Both the position numbers and the translations under genes were made by a program. From NCBI RefSeq assembly GCF_014844055.1, contig NZ_CP062167.1:310001-374000 (forward strand): DNA of 64,000 nucleotides. Reading direction: 5' to 3'. The stretch comes from Aureimonas sp. OT7. Its GTDB lineage: Bacteria > Pseudomonadota > Alphaproteobacteria > Rhizobiales > Rhizobiaceae. Numbering within the stretch: position 1 is the stretch's first letter; the number at the start of each line of letters is the position of its first letter. This document shows positions 19,920 to 29,248 of the stretch, piece by piece. The notes under the pieces were generated by a model. The model was not told the origin of the DNA and did not search any database. It saw only the letters and a list, made by a program, of their open reading frames with translations.

Positions 19920-19947
19920 TTGCCATTAGTCATACTTTATGTACTCT
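19920..19947 (+). promoter_or_regulatory. Possible sigma-70 promoter before ytfQ
   Basis: TTGCCA, a 16-base spacer and TACTCT form a weak -35/-10 pair about 50 bases upstream of the ytfQ start. It lies in the 88-base gap after the small acidic gene. Confidence 0.3.
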
Positions 19948-19993
19948 TGATTGCGAGGGCCACGTCAAGCGGGCCGTAATCGGGAGGAATGAC

Positions 19994-20956
19994 ATGCCAG
20001 GGAAAACGCTCGCAGCCGGAGCCGCGCTCCTCGCCGCCCTGCTTGCAGGGACTGTTTCAGCATCGGCGCTGACGGTCGGCTTCTCGCAGATCGGGTCGGA
20101 GTCCGGATGGCGCGCGGCAGAGACGACGGTTACCCGTCAGGAGGCCGAAAAGCGCGGCATAGACCTGAAGTTTGCGGACGCGCAGCAAAAGCAGGAAAAC
20201 CAGATCAAGGCCGTGCGCGGCTTCATCGCACAGGGCGTCGACGCCATCCTGATCGCGCCGGTCGTGGCGACCGGGTGGGATCAGGTTCTCGAGGAAGCCA
20301 AGGAAGCGGAAATTCCTGTCGTGCTGCTGGATCGCCAGATCGACGCGCCGGACGACCTCTATCTCACGGCCGTCACGTCCGACCAGGTCTTCGAGGGCAA
20401 AGTTGCCGGCGAATGGCTGGTGAAGGATGTCGGCGACGCCGAATGCAAGATCGTGGAACTGCAGGGAACGACGGGTTCGTCGCCCGCCATCAACCGCAAG
20501 AAGGGGTTTGAGGAAGCGATCGCCGGGCACGACAACATCCAGATCGTCCGCAGCCAGACCGGCGACTTCACCCGGGCCAAGGGCAAGGAAGTGATGGAGA
20601 GCTTCATCAAGGCCGAAGGCGGCGGCAAGGATATCTGCGCGGTCTACGCGCACAATGACGACATGGTCGTCGGCGCCATCCAGGCCATCAAGGAAGCCGG
20701 CCTGAAGCCCGGAACCGACATCAAGGTCGTGTCGATCGACGCGGTGCCGGACATCTTCCGCGCCATGGCGGACGGCGAGGCCAACGCGACCGTGGAATTG
20801 ACGCCCAACATGGCCGGACCGGCCTTCGACGCCATCTCGGCCTTCCTGGACAATGGCACGGCCCCGCCGAAGTGGATCCAGACGGAGTCGAAGCTCTACA
20901 CCGCGCAGGACGACCCGATGGCGGTCTATGAGGCCAAGAAGAACCTCGGCTACTGA
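19994..20956 (+). CDS. ytfQ: Sugar ABC transporter substrate-binding protein, YtfQ-like
   Basis: A 320-residue periplasmic binding protein of the ribose/galactofuranose family (periplasmic-binding type 1 fold). A Sec signal (AGAALLAALLAGTVSASA) precedes LTVGFSQIGSESGWRAAET, which closely resembles the start of mature YtfQ; IAPVVATGWDQVLEEAKEA, LDRQID and HNDDMVVGAIQAIKEAG are also typical. The start at 19994 is set by GGGAGG seven to eight bases upstream. It is the first gene of a four-gene importer and its stop overlaps the ATPase start by one base. Galactofuranose is the best guess; another furanose or pentose is possible. Confidence 0.88.
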   Translation: MPGKTLAAGAALLAALLAGTVSASALTVGFSQIGSESGWRAAETTVTRQEAEKRGIDLKFADAQQKQENQIKAVRGFIAQGVDAILIAPVVATGWDQVLEEAKEAEIPVVLLDRQIDAPDDLYLTAVTSDQVFEGKVAGEWLVKDVGDAECKIVELQGTTGSSPAINRKKGFEEAIAGHDNIQIVRSQTGDFTRAKGKEVMESFIKAEGGGKDICAVYAHNDDMVVGAIQAIKEAGLKPGTDIKVVSIDAVPDIFRAMADGEANATVELTPNMAGPAFDAISAFLDNGTAPPKWIQTESKLYTAQDDPMAVYEAKKNLGY

Positions 20957-22476
20957 TGGAAACGCCCGTTCTCGAGGCGCGCGGCATCGAAAAATCCTTT
21001 TTCGGTGTCCGCGCCCTCGACCACGTCGACTTCACGCTGGCGCGCGGTGAGGTGCACGCTCTCCTGGGGGAAAACGGCGCCGGCAAGTCCACCCTCATCA
21101 AAATCCTCACCGGCGCCTACCGGCGAGACGGCGGCGCCATCCGGGTGGACGGCGTCGAGGTGGACCCGCGCAATGTCGGCGAGGCGCAGAAGCTTGGCAT
21201 CGGTACCGTGTACCAGGAAGTCAACCTGCTGCCCAACCTGACCGTGGCCGAGAACCTGTATCTCGGGCGTCAGCCGCGCCGTTTCGGGTTGGTCGACTAT
21301 CGGCGGATGAATGCCGACGCGCGCAGCCTGATGAAGCGGTACGGCCTTTCCATCGATGTGAAGCAGACGCTCGACAGCTATTCAGTCGCCATCCGCCAGA
21401 TCGTCGCCATCGCCCGGGCCGTCGACCTTTCAGGCAAGGTGCTGGTGCTGGACGAGCCCACCGCCAGCCTCGACCCGGGCGAGGTGGAGCTGCTGTTTGG
21501 CGTCATCCGCACCCTGCGGGACGAGGGGCTTGGGATCGTCATCATCACCCATTTCCTCGATCAGGTCTTTGCCATAGCCGACCGGATCACGGTGCTGCGC
21601 AACGGCAGGCTTGCCGGCAGCCGGCCCGTACGCGGGCTGCCGCGCATGGATCTGATCGCCCTGATGCTGGGGCGCGAACTGGAAGGCGAGACGCTGGGCC
21701 GCGCCGCGCCGCGCGCCCCTGTTGCCGAAGATCCGGCGTTCCGCTTCGAGAATTACGGGCGCAAGGGCGGCGTTGCGCCGTTCGACCTTGCCATCGGCAC
21801 CGGGGAGGTGGTGGGCATCGCCGGCCTGCTCGGATCCGGCCGCACCGAGACCGCGCGGCTCCTGTTCGGTGCCGACCGCCGCGATAGCGGGTCCGCCTTC
21901 GTCGACGGGCAGGAAATTTCCCTCGGATCGCCCGAGCGGGCCGTTGCCGCCGGATTCGGCTTCTGCCCGGAAGAGCGCAAGACGGAGGGCATCGTCGCCG
22001 ATCTTACGGTCCGTGAAAACATCGCCCTTGCGCTGCAGGCACGGCGCGGCTGGGCACGGCCCCTGCGGCGCAGCGAACAGGCCGCCCTCGCGGCCCGGTT
22101 CATCGAGGCGCTGGATATCCGGCCGGCCGATCCGGAGATGCCCATCAAGTTCCTGTCGGGCGGCAACCAGCAGAAGGCGCTCCTGGCGCGCTGGCTGGCA
22201 ACCGAACCGCGCCTCCTGATCCTGGACGAACCGACGCGCGGCATCGATGTGGGCGCGCATGCGGAGATCATCCGCCTCATCGATACGCTGCGCAACGACG
22301 GCATGGCGCTGGTGGTCATCTCGTCCGAGCTGGAGGAACTCGTGGCCTATGCCTCGCGCATCGTGGTTCTGGCCGACCGTCGCCATGTCGCGGAGCTGAC
22401 GGGAGACGAGGTAACGCCGGCCGCCATCATGGGGGCGATCGCCGCGCACGGCCACAGGGAGGAAGATGCGGCATGA
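20956..22476 (+). CDS. ytfR: Sugar ABC transporter ATPase (double nucleotide-binding domain), YtfR-like
   Basis: A 506-residue ATPase with two fused nucleotide-binding domains, as in monosaccharide importers of the RbsA/MglA/YtfR group. The first half has Walker A GENGAGKST, a shortened signature region and LVLDEPTASLD. The second half has a degenerate P-loop (GLLGSGRTET), the signature LSGGNQQK and LLILDEPTRGIDVG. Degeneracy of the second P-loop is normal for this group. It overlaps both neighbours by one and four bases. Confidence 0.9.
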   Translation: METPVLEARGIEKSFFGVRALDHVDFTLARGEVHALLGENGAGKSTLIKILTGAYRRDGGAIRVDGVEVDPRNVGEAQKLGIGTVYQEVNLLPNLTVAENLYLGRQPRRFGLVDYRRMNADARSLMKRYGLSIDVKQTLDSYSVAIRQIVAIARAVDLSGKVLVLDEPTASLDPGEVELLFGVIRTLRDEGLGIVIITHFLDQVFAIADRITVLRNGRLAGSRPVRGLPRMDLIALMLGRELEGETLGRAAPRAPVAEDPAFRFENYGRKGGVAPFDLAIGTGEVVGIAGLLGSGRTETARLLFGADRRDSGSAFVDGQEISLGSPERAVAAGFGFCPEERKTEGIVADLTVRENIALALQARRGWARPLRRSEQAALAARFIEALDIRPADPEMPIKFLSGGNQQKALLARWLATEPRLLILDEPTRGIDVGAHAEIIRLIDTLRNDGMALVVISSELEELVAYASRIVVLADRRHVAELTGDEVTPAAIMGAIAAHGHREEDAA

Positions 22477-23483
22477 CCCGCCTGAAGCGGCTGGCGCCGC
22501 AACTCGTCGCGCTGGCCATCATCCTTACGGCAAACAGCTTCCTGTCGCCCGGTTTCCTGGACGTCAGCTTCCAGAACGGCCGCTTCTACGGCAGCCTGGT
22601 CGATATCCTCGTGCGCGGAGCCCCCGTCGGCCTTCTCGCGGTCGGCATGACGCTCGTCATCGCCAGCAAGGGCATCGATCTTTCGGTTGGCGCCGTGATG
22701 GCCATTTGCGGCGCGACGGCCGTCTCCCTGACACTTTCGGACACGTCCCTGCCCGCCGTGCTGGCGGCGACGCTGGCGGTGGGCCTGGCCTGCGGCATCT
22801 GGAACGGCTTTCTGGTCGCGGTGCTTCGCATCCAGCCCATCGTCGCGACATTGATCCTCATGGTGGCGGGGCGCGGTATCGCCCAGTTGATCACCGAGGG
22901 CGCGATCCTGACCTTCAACGATCCCGGCCTGGCCTTCCTTGGCTCCGGCGCTGTTTTCGGCATACCCGTCCCCATCCTGCTGCTGGCCTTCGTGGCGCTC
23001 GCGGTCGGGCTGACCGTCCGGCGCACGGCGCTGGGACTGCTGCTGGAATCGGTCGGCATCAACCGCACCGCCAGCACGCTGGCCGGCGTCCGCACGCGGT
23101 TCCTGCTGATCGCCGTCTACGCCCTGTCCGGGCTGACGGCGGCGATGGCGGGCATCATCGTCGCCGCCGACATTCGCGGGGCAGACGCCAACAATGCCGG
23201 GCTCTGGCTGGAACTGGACGCGATTCTGGCAGTGGTGATCGGCGGCAACTCGCTGCTGGGCGGCCGATTCTCCATCGTAGCCTCGCTGATCGGCGCGCTC
23301 ATCATCCAGTCCATCAACACCGGCATCCTGATGGCGGGCTATCCGCCTGAATTCAACCTGATCATCAAGGCCGGCATCATCGTCGTCATCCTCGCGGTGC
23401 AGTCCCCGGCCCTGACCATGGCCGGGTCGTTCCTGCGGCCAAGACGCCGCGACGCCCGGCAGGAAAAGGCCGCTACCCGATGA
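22473..23483 (+). CDS. ytfT: Sugar ABC transporter permease, YtfT-like
   Basis: A 336-residue BPD_transp_2 family permease with eight to ten hydrophobic segments. It carries GMTLVIASKGIDLSVGAVMA, the family hallmark in the second and third helices, and the EAA-like loop ESVGINRTASTLAGV. It overlaps ytfR and yjfF by four bases each (ATGA). With the next gene it should form a heterodimeric membrane channel. Confidence 0.88.
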   Translation: MTRLKRLAPQLVALAIILTANSFLSPGFLDVSFQNGRFYGSLVDILVRGAPVGLLAVGMTLVIASKGIDLSVGAVMAICGATAVSLTLSDTSLPAVLAATLAVGLACGIWNGFLVAVLRIQPIVATLILMVAGRGIAQLITEGAILTFNDPGLAFLGSGAVFGIPVPILLLAFVALAVGLTVRRTALGLLLESVGINRTASTLAGVRTRFLLIAVYALSGLTAAMAGIIVAADIRGADANNAGLWLELDAILAVVIGGNSLLGGRFSIVASLIGALIIQSINTGILMAGYPPEFNLIIKAGIIVVILAVQSPALTMAGSFLRPRRRDARQEKAATR

Positions 23484-24451
23484 TCTCCGCACGCACCCTG
23501 CCGTTTCTGGCAACGCTTGCCATCTTCGTCGCCGCCTATGCGCTCTGCGTCACGCAGTATCCCAACATGCTGTCCAGTCGCGTCGTCGCCAATCTTCTGA
23601 CGGACAACGCCTTTCTCGGCATTGCGGCGGTCGGCATGACCTTCGTTATCCTGTCGGGCGGCATCGACCTGTCGATCGGCTCGGTCATCGCCTTCACGAG
23701 CGTCTTTTTGGCCGTCACCATATCGGCCGGCCTGAACCCCTTCGTGGCGCTTCCGCTGCTTCTCGTCGTCACGGCGGCTTTCGGCGCGGTGATGGGGGCG
23801 GCCATCCACTACCTGACCATGCCGCCCTTCGTCGTCACGCTGGCAGGCATGTTCCTGGCACGCGGAGCCGCTTTCCTGATCTCGACGGACTCGGTTCCCC
23901 TGTCGGATCCGGTCCTGTCGGCCATTTCGAGCTTCTACATCCGCCTGCCCGGGGGCGGCCGGCTGACCGCCATCGCCATGGTGATGATTGCCGTCTTCGT
24001 GGTCGGCGGCATCCTGGCGCAGCGCACGCGCTTCGGCGCCAATGTCTACGCGCTGGGCGGTAATGCCCAGTCGGCGGAGCTGATGGGCGTGCCCATCGCC
24101 CGCACGACCATCCTGATCTATGCGCTCTCCGGGTTCCTGGCCGGCCTGTCGGGGATCGTCTACACGCTGTACACCTCGGCCGGCTATTCGCTGGCCACGG
24201 TCGGCGTGGAGCTGGATGCCATCGCCGCGGTGGTGATCGGCGGCACGCTCCTCACCGGGGGCACCGGCCTCGTGGCCGGCACCTTCGTCGGGCTGCTGAT
24301 CCAGGGACTCATCCAGACATACATCGTCTTCGATGGAACCCTGTCCTCGTGGTGGACGAAGATTGCGATCGGCTTCCTGCTCTTCGCCTTCATCGTCCTC
24401 CAGCGCGTCATCCTCTGGCGGAGCGAGGCGCGGACGGCTGCGGCGGGTTGA
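23480..24451 (+). CDS. yjfF: Sugar ABC transporter permease, YjfF-like
   Basis: A 323-residue second permease of the BPD_transp_2 family. It shows GMTFVILSGGIDLSIGSVIAF and NVYALGGNAQSAELMGVPI. The pairing of two different permeases with one double ATPase is the arrangement of ytfQRT-yjfF. Its final 44 bases overlap, tail to tail, the 3' end of the minus-strand exporter gene, so the two transcripts would be complementary there. Confidence 0.87.
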   Translation: MISARTLPFLATLAIFVAAYALCVTQYPNMLSSRVVANLLTDNAFLGIAAVGMTFVILSGGIDLSIGSVIAFTSVFLAVTISAGLNPFVALPLLLVVTAAFGAVMGAAIHYLTMPPFVVTLAGMFLARGAAFLISTDSVPLSDPVLSAISSFYIRLPGGGRLTAIAMVMIAVFVVGGILAQRTRFGANVYALGGNAQSAELMGVPIARTTILIYALSGFLAGLSGIVYTLYTSAGYSLATVGVELDAIAAVVIGGTLLTGGTGLVAGTFVGLLIQGLIQTYIVFDGTLSSWWTKIAIGFLLFAFIVLQRVILWRSEARTAAAG

Positions 24452-25691
24452 CCGACTTGAACAGGCGCCCGCGCTCGGTCGCCAGCACGATCAGGATGGC
24501 GACAAAGCCGAGCACGGCATAGCCCACCACGACCGGCGTGGCCGTGCCATCGTAATGCTGCCCGATATAGAAGCCCAGAAGCGCCCCGCCGACCGTGGTC
24601 ACAAAGCCCTGGAAAGAGGCCGCCGTACCGGCCACCGAGCCCACGGGGTCCATCGCCATGGCGCTGAAATTGGGCATGACGAGGCCGAAACAGAACATCA
24701 TCAGGGATTGCAGCAGCAGGAACGAAACGAGCGACTCATGGCCCGACAGGGCGATGGCCGCATGCAGGCATGCAATGGCGGTGAAGGCGACGATGGCCGT
24801 ATGCGACACCAGACGCATGCCCAGTCGCTCGACGATCCGCGAATTGGTGAAGGACGACGCCGCCATGAACAGGGCGATCCCGGCAAAAAGCAGCGGGAAG
24901 GAAGAACCCGTGTCGAACACCTCGACGAAGATCTGCTGCGCCGAATTGATGAAGCCGAACAGGCAACCCATCACTGCAGTCGCCGCCAGCGTATACCCGA
25001 GGCAGGCCCGGTTGGTGGCGGCGATGCGGAACGCGCCGACGACCGCCGAAAAGATGATCGGCGAGCGGTTCTGAGCCGGCAGCGTCTCGGGCAGGCGCAG
25101 CCAGACCCACCCCGCCAGCAGGAAGCCGAACAGGCCGAGCGCGAGGAATATCCACTCCCATGGCGCAAAGGCGACGATGGCCTGCCCGAAGCTGGGCGCG
25201 ATCACGGGGACGGCTATGAACATGATGAAGGCGATCGACATCACGCGGGCCATGTGCCGGCCCGAATAACAGTCGCGCACGATGGAGACGGCCAGCACGC
25301 GCGTCGCGGCGGAGCCGATCCCCTGCACGATCCGCGCCGCCATCATCTGGTCGAGCGAGGACGCCATCGCGGCGGCGCAACCGCCGATCGTGTAGACCGC
25401 AAGGCCGAACAGCAGCACGGCGCGCCGGCCGAACCGGTCCGACACCGGGCCGTAGAACAATTGCGCCACCCCGAAACCGAGAAGGTAGGCCGTGATGATG
25501 AGCTGGCGCTGGTTGTCGTCCGTGATGGACAACGCGTCGCCGATCTGCGGCAGCGCCGGCAGCATGGCATCGATGGCCAGGGCGTTGACGGCCATCAGCG
25601 AGGCGACGATGGCGACGAACTCGCGAAATCCCATGCCGGCATGCGGCGACGCAGGGGGCAGCCTGTCGGCTGTTTCCTGTGAACTTGTCAT
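24408..25691 (-). CDS. Bcr/CflA family multidrug MFS exporter
   Basis: A 427-residue major facilitator with twelve predicted helices. It has NALAIDAMLPALPQIG in the first helix, the A-motif GPVSDRFGRR between helices 2 and 3, and the family-C antiporter-like GIGSAATRVLAVSIVRD in helix 5. Bcr/CflA members export bicyclomycin, chloramphenicol or similar compounds by proton exchange; the substrate here is unknown. It stands alone, without a TetR or LysR partner, divergent from the aminotransferase at 25864. The 3' end overlaps yjfF by 44 bases. Confidence 0.85.
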   Translation of the reverse strand: MTSSQETADRLPPASPHAGMGFREFVAIVASLMAVNALAIDAMLPALPQIGDALSITDDNQRQLIITAYLLGFGVAQLFYGPVSDRFGRRAVLLFGLAVYTIGGCAAAMASSLDQMMAARIVQGIGSAATRVLAVSIVRDCYSGRHMARVMSIAFIMFIAVPVIAPSFGQAIVAFAPWEWIFLALGLFGFLLAGWVWLRLPETLPAQNRSPIIFSAVVGAFRIAATNRACLGYTLAATAVMGCLFGFINSAQQIFVEVFDTGSSFPLLFAGIALFMAASSFTNSRIVERLGMRLVSHTAIVAFTAIACLHAAIALSGHESLVSFLLLQSLMMFCFGLVMPNFSAMAMDPVGSVAGTAASFQGFVTTVGGALLGFYIGQHYDGTATPVVVGYAVLGFVAILIVLATERGRLFKSVNPPQPSAPRSARG

Positions 25692-25863
25692 GAGGTTCGA
25701 TTACCTTTTTCGGCCGGCGCGGAATGGCGCGGACCTGCGTCCTTTTAATCGTAAGTCAGGCATAAGGCCAGCCCGTACAAATCCGCCGGAGCACGCGCGT
25801 ATCCTCTTTTCAGCGGTTGCGCCCCGGTATATGTGCACAACCAGAAAGCATAGGGACTCTGTG

Positions 25864-27102
25864 ATGAAGCCGCAGGCATATCCCCGGGATGATCTGTCCG
25901 CCAGCGGGCCGGCAACGCCATCGCCCACGGTGGCGCGGGTTACGGTGCCGCCGATCCCCGAGGCGCAGGGCTGGCTTGCCGCTTACGATGGCAGCCATGG
26001 ACCCGTCGTGGACATGAGCCAGGCCGTGCCCGGCTATGCACCTGCCGCTTTTTTCACGGAGCGTTTCGGCGAGGCGGCTGCCCGCGCCGACGATGCGCGC
26101 TACGGGCCCATCCTCGGCAATCCCACCCTGCGCGCGGCCTATGCGGAGCATGTCGGCACGCTCTATGGCGCCGACGTCGGGCCGGCCTCCACGGCCATCA
26201 CGGCCGGTTGCAACCAGGCCTTCTTCACCGCTTCCATGGTGGTGGCCGGCGCGGGTGACTCCATCCTGCTTCCGACGCCCTGGTACTTCAACCACCAGAT
26301 GACGCTGGCGATGCTCGGCATCGCTCCCACCCCCGTCGAGACGCAGGCCATGGATGGCTTCATCCCGACGGTCGAGGCCGTCGAGGCAGCCATCCTGCCG
26401 TCCAGCCGGGCGCTGGTCCTCGTTACGCCGAACAACCCGACAGGGGCCGTCTGCCCACCCGAGCGTATCGAAGCCCTGTTCGAGCTGTGCCGCCGTCGCG
26501 GCCTGTACCTGATCCTCGACGAGACCTACCGCGATTTCCTCAAGCCGGACGGCGGCGCGCCGCACGGTCTTTTCGGTCGTCCGGACTGGCAGGACACGCT
26601 GATCGCGCTGTACTCGTTCTCGAAATCCTACGCCATTCCCGGCCACCGGCTCGGAGCCATAACAGCGGGACCGGGCGTTCTGGCAGAGGCCGAAAAGGTT
26701 CTGGACTGCGTGCAGATCTGCCCGCCCCGTCCCAGCCAGGCGGCGCTTGCGCCCAGCATCGCAGGCACGGCCGAGTGGCGTGCCGGCAAATCACGGGAGA
26801 TCCGGGACAGGGCCGGCACGTTCCGCAACGCCATGGCGGCGGCCAAGGGTTGGGATATCGTGCAGGCCGGCGCCTATTTCGCCTATGTGCGCCATCCATA
26901 CGGCGGCAGGGATGCCCGCTCCGTCTCGCGGTTCCTGGCGCAGAGCCTGGGCCTTCTGACCTTGCCGGGCAGCTATTTCGGCCCCGGCCAGGACGGCTAT
27001 CTGCGCATTGCATTCGCCAATGTCGACGATACCGGCATCGCCGCCTTCGCGGCACGCCTGGCGGCGCATGGCATGGACGGACCACTGGAGGGCGCGACAT
27101 GA
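25864..27102 (+). CDS. Fold-type I PLP aminotransferase of a guanidino/polyamine-type cluster
   Basis: A 412-residue class I/II aminotransferase. It shows the GCNQAFFTA segment, TPNNPTGAVCP, DETYRDF and the PLP lysine in YSFSKSYAIPGHRLG (Lys254), with the C-terminal substrate-contact arginine in GYLRIAF. The ATG at 25864 has AGGGA upstream; in-frame codons before it lie in the non-coding divergent gap. It overlaps the ureohydrolase gene as ATGA and heads a six-gene unit with a polyamine-type ABC importer. A plausible job is deamination of a guanidino amino acid or of the amine released by the next enzyme, but no substrate is shown by sequence. Confidence 0.8.
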   Translation: MKPQAYPRDDLSASGPATPSPTVARVTVPPIPEAQGWLAAYDGSHGPVVDMSQAVPGYAPAAFFTERFGEAAARADDARYGPILGNPTLRAAYAEHVGTLYGADVGPASTAITAGCNQAFFTASMVVAGAGDSILLPTPWYFNHQMTLAMLGIAPTPVETQAMDGFIPTVEAVEAAILPSSRALVLVTPNNPTGAVCPPERIEALFELCRRRGLYLILDETYRDFLKPDGGAPHGLFGRPDWQDTLIALYSFSKSYAIPGHRLGAITAGPGVLAEAEKVLDCVQICPPRPSQAALAPSIAGTAEWRAGKSREIRDRAGTFRNAMAAAKGWDIVQAGAYFAYVRHPYGGRDARSVSRFLAQSLGLLTLPGSYFGPGQDGYLRIAFANVDDTGIAAFAARLAAHGMDGPLEGAT

Positions 27103-28169
27103 GCGCGAACGACTTGAAGCTGGACGATCTTCGGCAGCGTTTCGGCGGTGCCAACGAAAGCGTCATCCACGATCCGCATTTCGCGGCGATGGCGCGGCAG
27201 GTCATCGATGCCGGGGGCACCCGGCAGGCGCCCTATGCCGGCATGCCGACCCTTCTGGACGTGCCGTTCCGGCCGGTGGACTGGACCGGTCCCGACCTGA
27301 CCGGGCTGGATGTCGCGATGATCGGCGTTCCGATGGATCTGGGCATCACCAACCGCAACGGTTGCCGCTTCGGCCCGCGCGCCATCCGCGCGATGGAGCG
27401 CGTCGGCCCGTACAACCACGTCCTGCGTACCATGCCGGCGCGCGAGCTGGCGGTTGCCGATGTGGGCGACATACCCTTCCGCTCGCGCTTCGACCTTGCG
27501 GGCTCGCACGAGGATATCGAGGCGACCATCGGCAAGATCGTTGCAGCGGGCGTCATCCCGCTGTCGGTCGGCGGCGATCACTCGATCTCGCTGCCGATCC
27601 TGCGCGCCATCGGCCGGGACCGCCCCGTGGGCATGATCCATATAGACGCGCATTGCGACACGTCCGGCCCCTTCGACAATTGCCGGTTCCACCATGGCGG
27701 GCCCTTCCGGCAGGCGGTCCTGGATGGCGTTCTGGACCCCGCGCGTACGATCCAGATCGGCATCCGGGGCGCGTCCGAATATCTGTGGGAGTTTTCCTAC
27801 GCGTCGGGCATGAGCGTCATCCATGCCGAGGAGGTGCAGGCGCTGGGTACCGATGCCATCGTGCAAAGGGCGCGGGCGATCGCCGGCGAAGGGCCGGTCT
27901 ACCTGTCCTTCGACATCGACAGCCTGGATCCCGCCTTCGCGCCGGGCACGGGCACGCCCGAGATCGGCGGCCTGACCACGCGCGAAGCGCAAGCGATCCT
28001 GCGCGGGCTGGCGGGCCTCGACTTTGTCGGCGGCGACGTCGTCGAAGTGGCGCCTCAGTACGATGCCACCACCAATACGGCCCATGCCGGCGCTCAGATG
28101 CTGTTCGAGATACTGAGCCTCATGCCCTTCACCCCGGCGCTCGCCGCCAAAAAGGAGACCATCGGATGA
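27099..28169 (+). CDS. Ureohydrolase (agmatinase/guanidinobutyrase family)
   Basis: A 356-residue manganese-dependent ureohydrolase that removes urea from a guanidino compound. All six metal ligands are visible: His161 in GGDHS, Asp183, His185 and Asp187 in DAHCD, and Asp272 and Asp274 in SFDIDSLDP. The NRNGCRFGPRAIR and QIGIRG motifs place it with agmatinase-like enzymes rather than true arginases. The family does not decide between agmatine, 4-guanidinobutyrate, 3-guanidinopropionate or another guanidino acid. It overlaps both neighbours by four bases, so it is translated with the aminotransferase and the binding protein. Confidence 0.88.
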   Translation: MSANDLKLDDLRQRFGGANESVIHDPHFAAMARQVIDAGGTRQAPYAGMPTLLDVPFRPVDWTGPDLTGLDVAMIGVPMDLGITNRNGCRFGPRAIRAMERVGPYNHVLRTMPARELAVADVGDIPFRSRFDLAGSHEDIEATIGKIVAAGVIPLSVGGDHSISLPILRAIGRDRPVGMIHIDAHCDTSGPFDNCRFHHGGPFRQAVLDGVLDPARTIQIGIRGASEYLWEFSYASGMSVIHAEEVQALGTDAIVQRARAIAGEGPVYLSFDIDSLDPAFAPGTGTPEIGGLTTREAQAILRGLAGLDFVGGDVVEVAPQYDATTNTAHAGAQMLFEILSLMPFTPALAAKKETIG

Positions 28170-29248
28170 CGAAGCCCTTTTCCCTGACGCGCCGCAGCCT
28201 GATGGCAGGCTCCGCGGCGGCGGCCGCCAGCCTTGCCATGCCCTCCATCGTGCGCGCTCAGGACCGCTCGCTGAAGGTCGGCGTCTATGGCGGGTACTTC
28301 AAGGATTCCTTCGACGAGCACATCTTCCCGGCATTCACCGAAGCCACCGGCATCGAGGTGGAATCGATCGCCGAGCCGACGGGCGAGGCCTGGCTGGTAC
28401 AGCTGCAGCAGGCCGCGCGCGCCGGCATGGCGCCGGCCGACGTTTCGATGATGTCGCAGACGGCGCTGCGCAAGGGCATCGCAACGGAGCTCTGGACGCC
28501 GGTGGATACCGCCCGGATCGAGCGATTCAACGAGATTCTACCGCCCTTCGTCGCCGCTTATCCGGATGACCGGGTAGCCGGGGTGGGTGCCGTGTCGTGG
28601 TACATCACGCTCGTCTCCAACACGGAATCCTACCCGGAGGCCCCGGAAAGCTGGGCCTTCCTTTGGGACCCGTCGAACGAGGGCAAGCTCGGCCTGCTGG
28701 CGCTCGCATCCAACAGCTTCCTGCTCGAGGTGACGGCCAAGACCTTCTTCGGCGGCACCGACAAGCTCGCCACCGACGAGGGCGTCCTGGAGGTGATGCA
28801 GAAGCTGGCCGAGTTGAAGCCGAACGTGCAGCTTTGGTACCGCGACGAAGCTCAGTTCGAGCAGGCGCTGAAATCCGGCGAAATCCCGATGGGACAGTAT
28901 TATCACGACGTCACCGGCCTTGCCGCCAAGGAAGGCTTCCCGGTCCGCTCGACGTTCCCGAAGGAGGGCGGCATCTCGGATTCGGGTTCCTGGGCCATTT
29001 CCAGCGCCTCGGAAAAGGTGGACGAAGCGCATGAATTCATGAACTTCACCACCACGCCGGAGATACAGGCGCTCATGGCGCGGCAGATCGGCACCGCCCC
29101 GATCATCCGCCGCGAGCTTCTGGACCTGACCGACGAGGAGTTCAACGCGGTGTCGTCGACCATCGACCCGATCGTCCCGCGCTACGAGCTCTATGTCGAC
29201 AAGGCAGACTGGGTGAACCAGAAGTGGACGGAACTGATCGTAAGCTGA
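28166..29248 (+). CDS. Polyamine-type ABC substrate-binding protein, Tat-exported
   Basis: A 360-residue periplasmic binding protein of the PotD/PotF family. A twin-arginine leader (TRRSLMAGSAAAAASLAMP) ends at VRAQ. The mature part has VGVYGGYFKDSFDEHIFPAFTEATG, typical of PotD-like proteins. A strong GGAG precedes the ATG, which overlaps the ureohydrolase stop. It delivers its ligand to the ATPase and two permeases encoded next; because the first two genes are a transaminase and a ureohydrolase, the ligand is likely a guanidino compound or polyamine derivative, but this is inference. Confidence 0.87.
   Translation: MTKPFSLTRRSLMAGSAAAAASLAMPSIVRAQDRSLKVGVYGGYFKDSFDEHIFPAFTEATGIEVESIAEPTGEAWLVQLQQAARAGMAPADVSMMSQTALRKGIATELWTPVDTARIERFNEILPPFVAAYPDDRVAGVGAVSWYITLVSNTESYPEAPESWAFLWDPSNEGKLGLLALASNSFLLEVTAKTFFGGTDKLATDEGVLEVMQKLAELKPNVQLWYRDEAQFEQALKSGEIPMGQYYHDVTGLAAKEGFPVRSTFPKEGGISDSGSWAISSASEKVDEAHEFMNFTTTPEIQALMARQIGTAPIIRRELLDLTDEEFNAVSSTIDPIVPRYELYVDKADWVNQKWTELIVS

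Noticed and set aside
25492..25863. An upstream in-frame extension of the aminotransferase gene
   Set aside because: It would overlap the divergent exporter gene and the translated residues look non-coding; the ATG at 25864 has a ribosome binding site and begins the conserved part.
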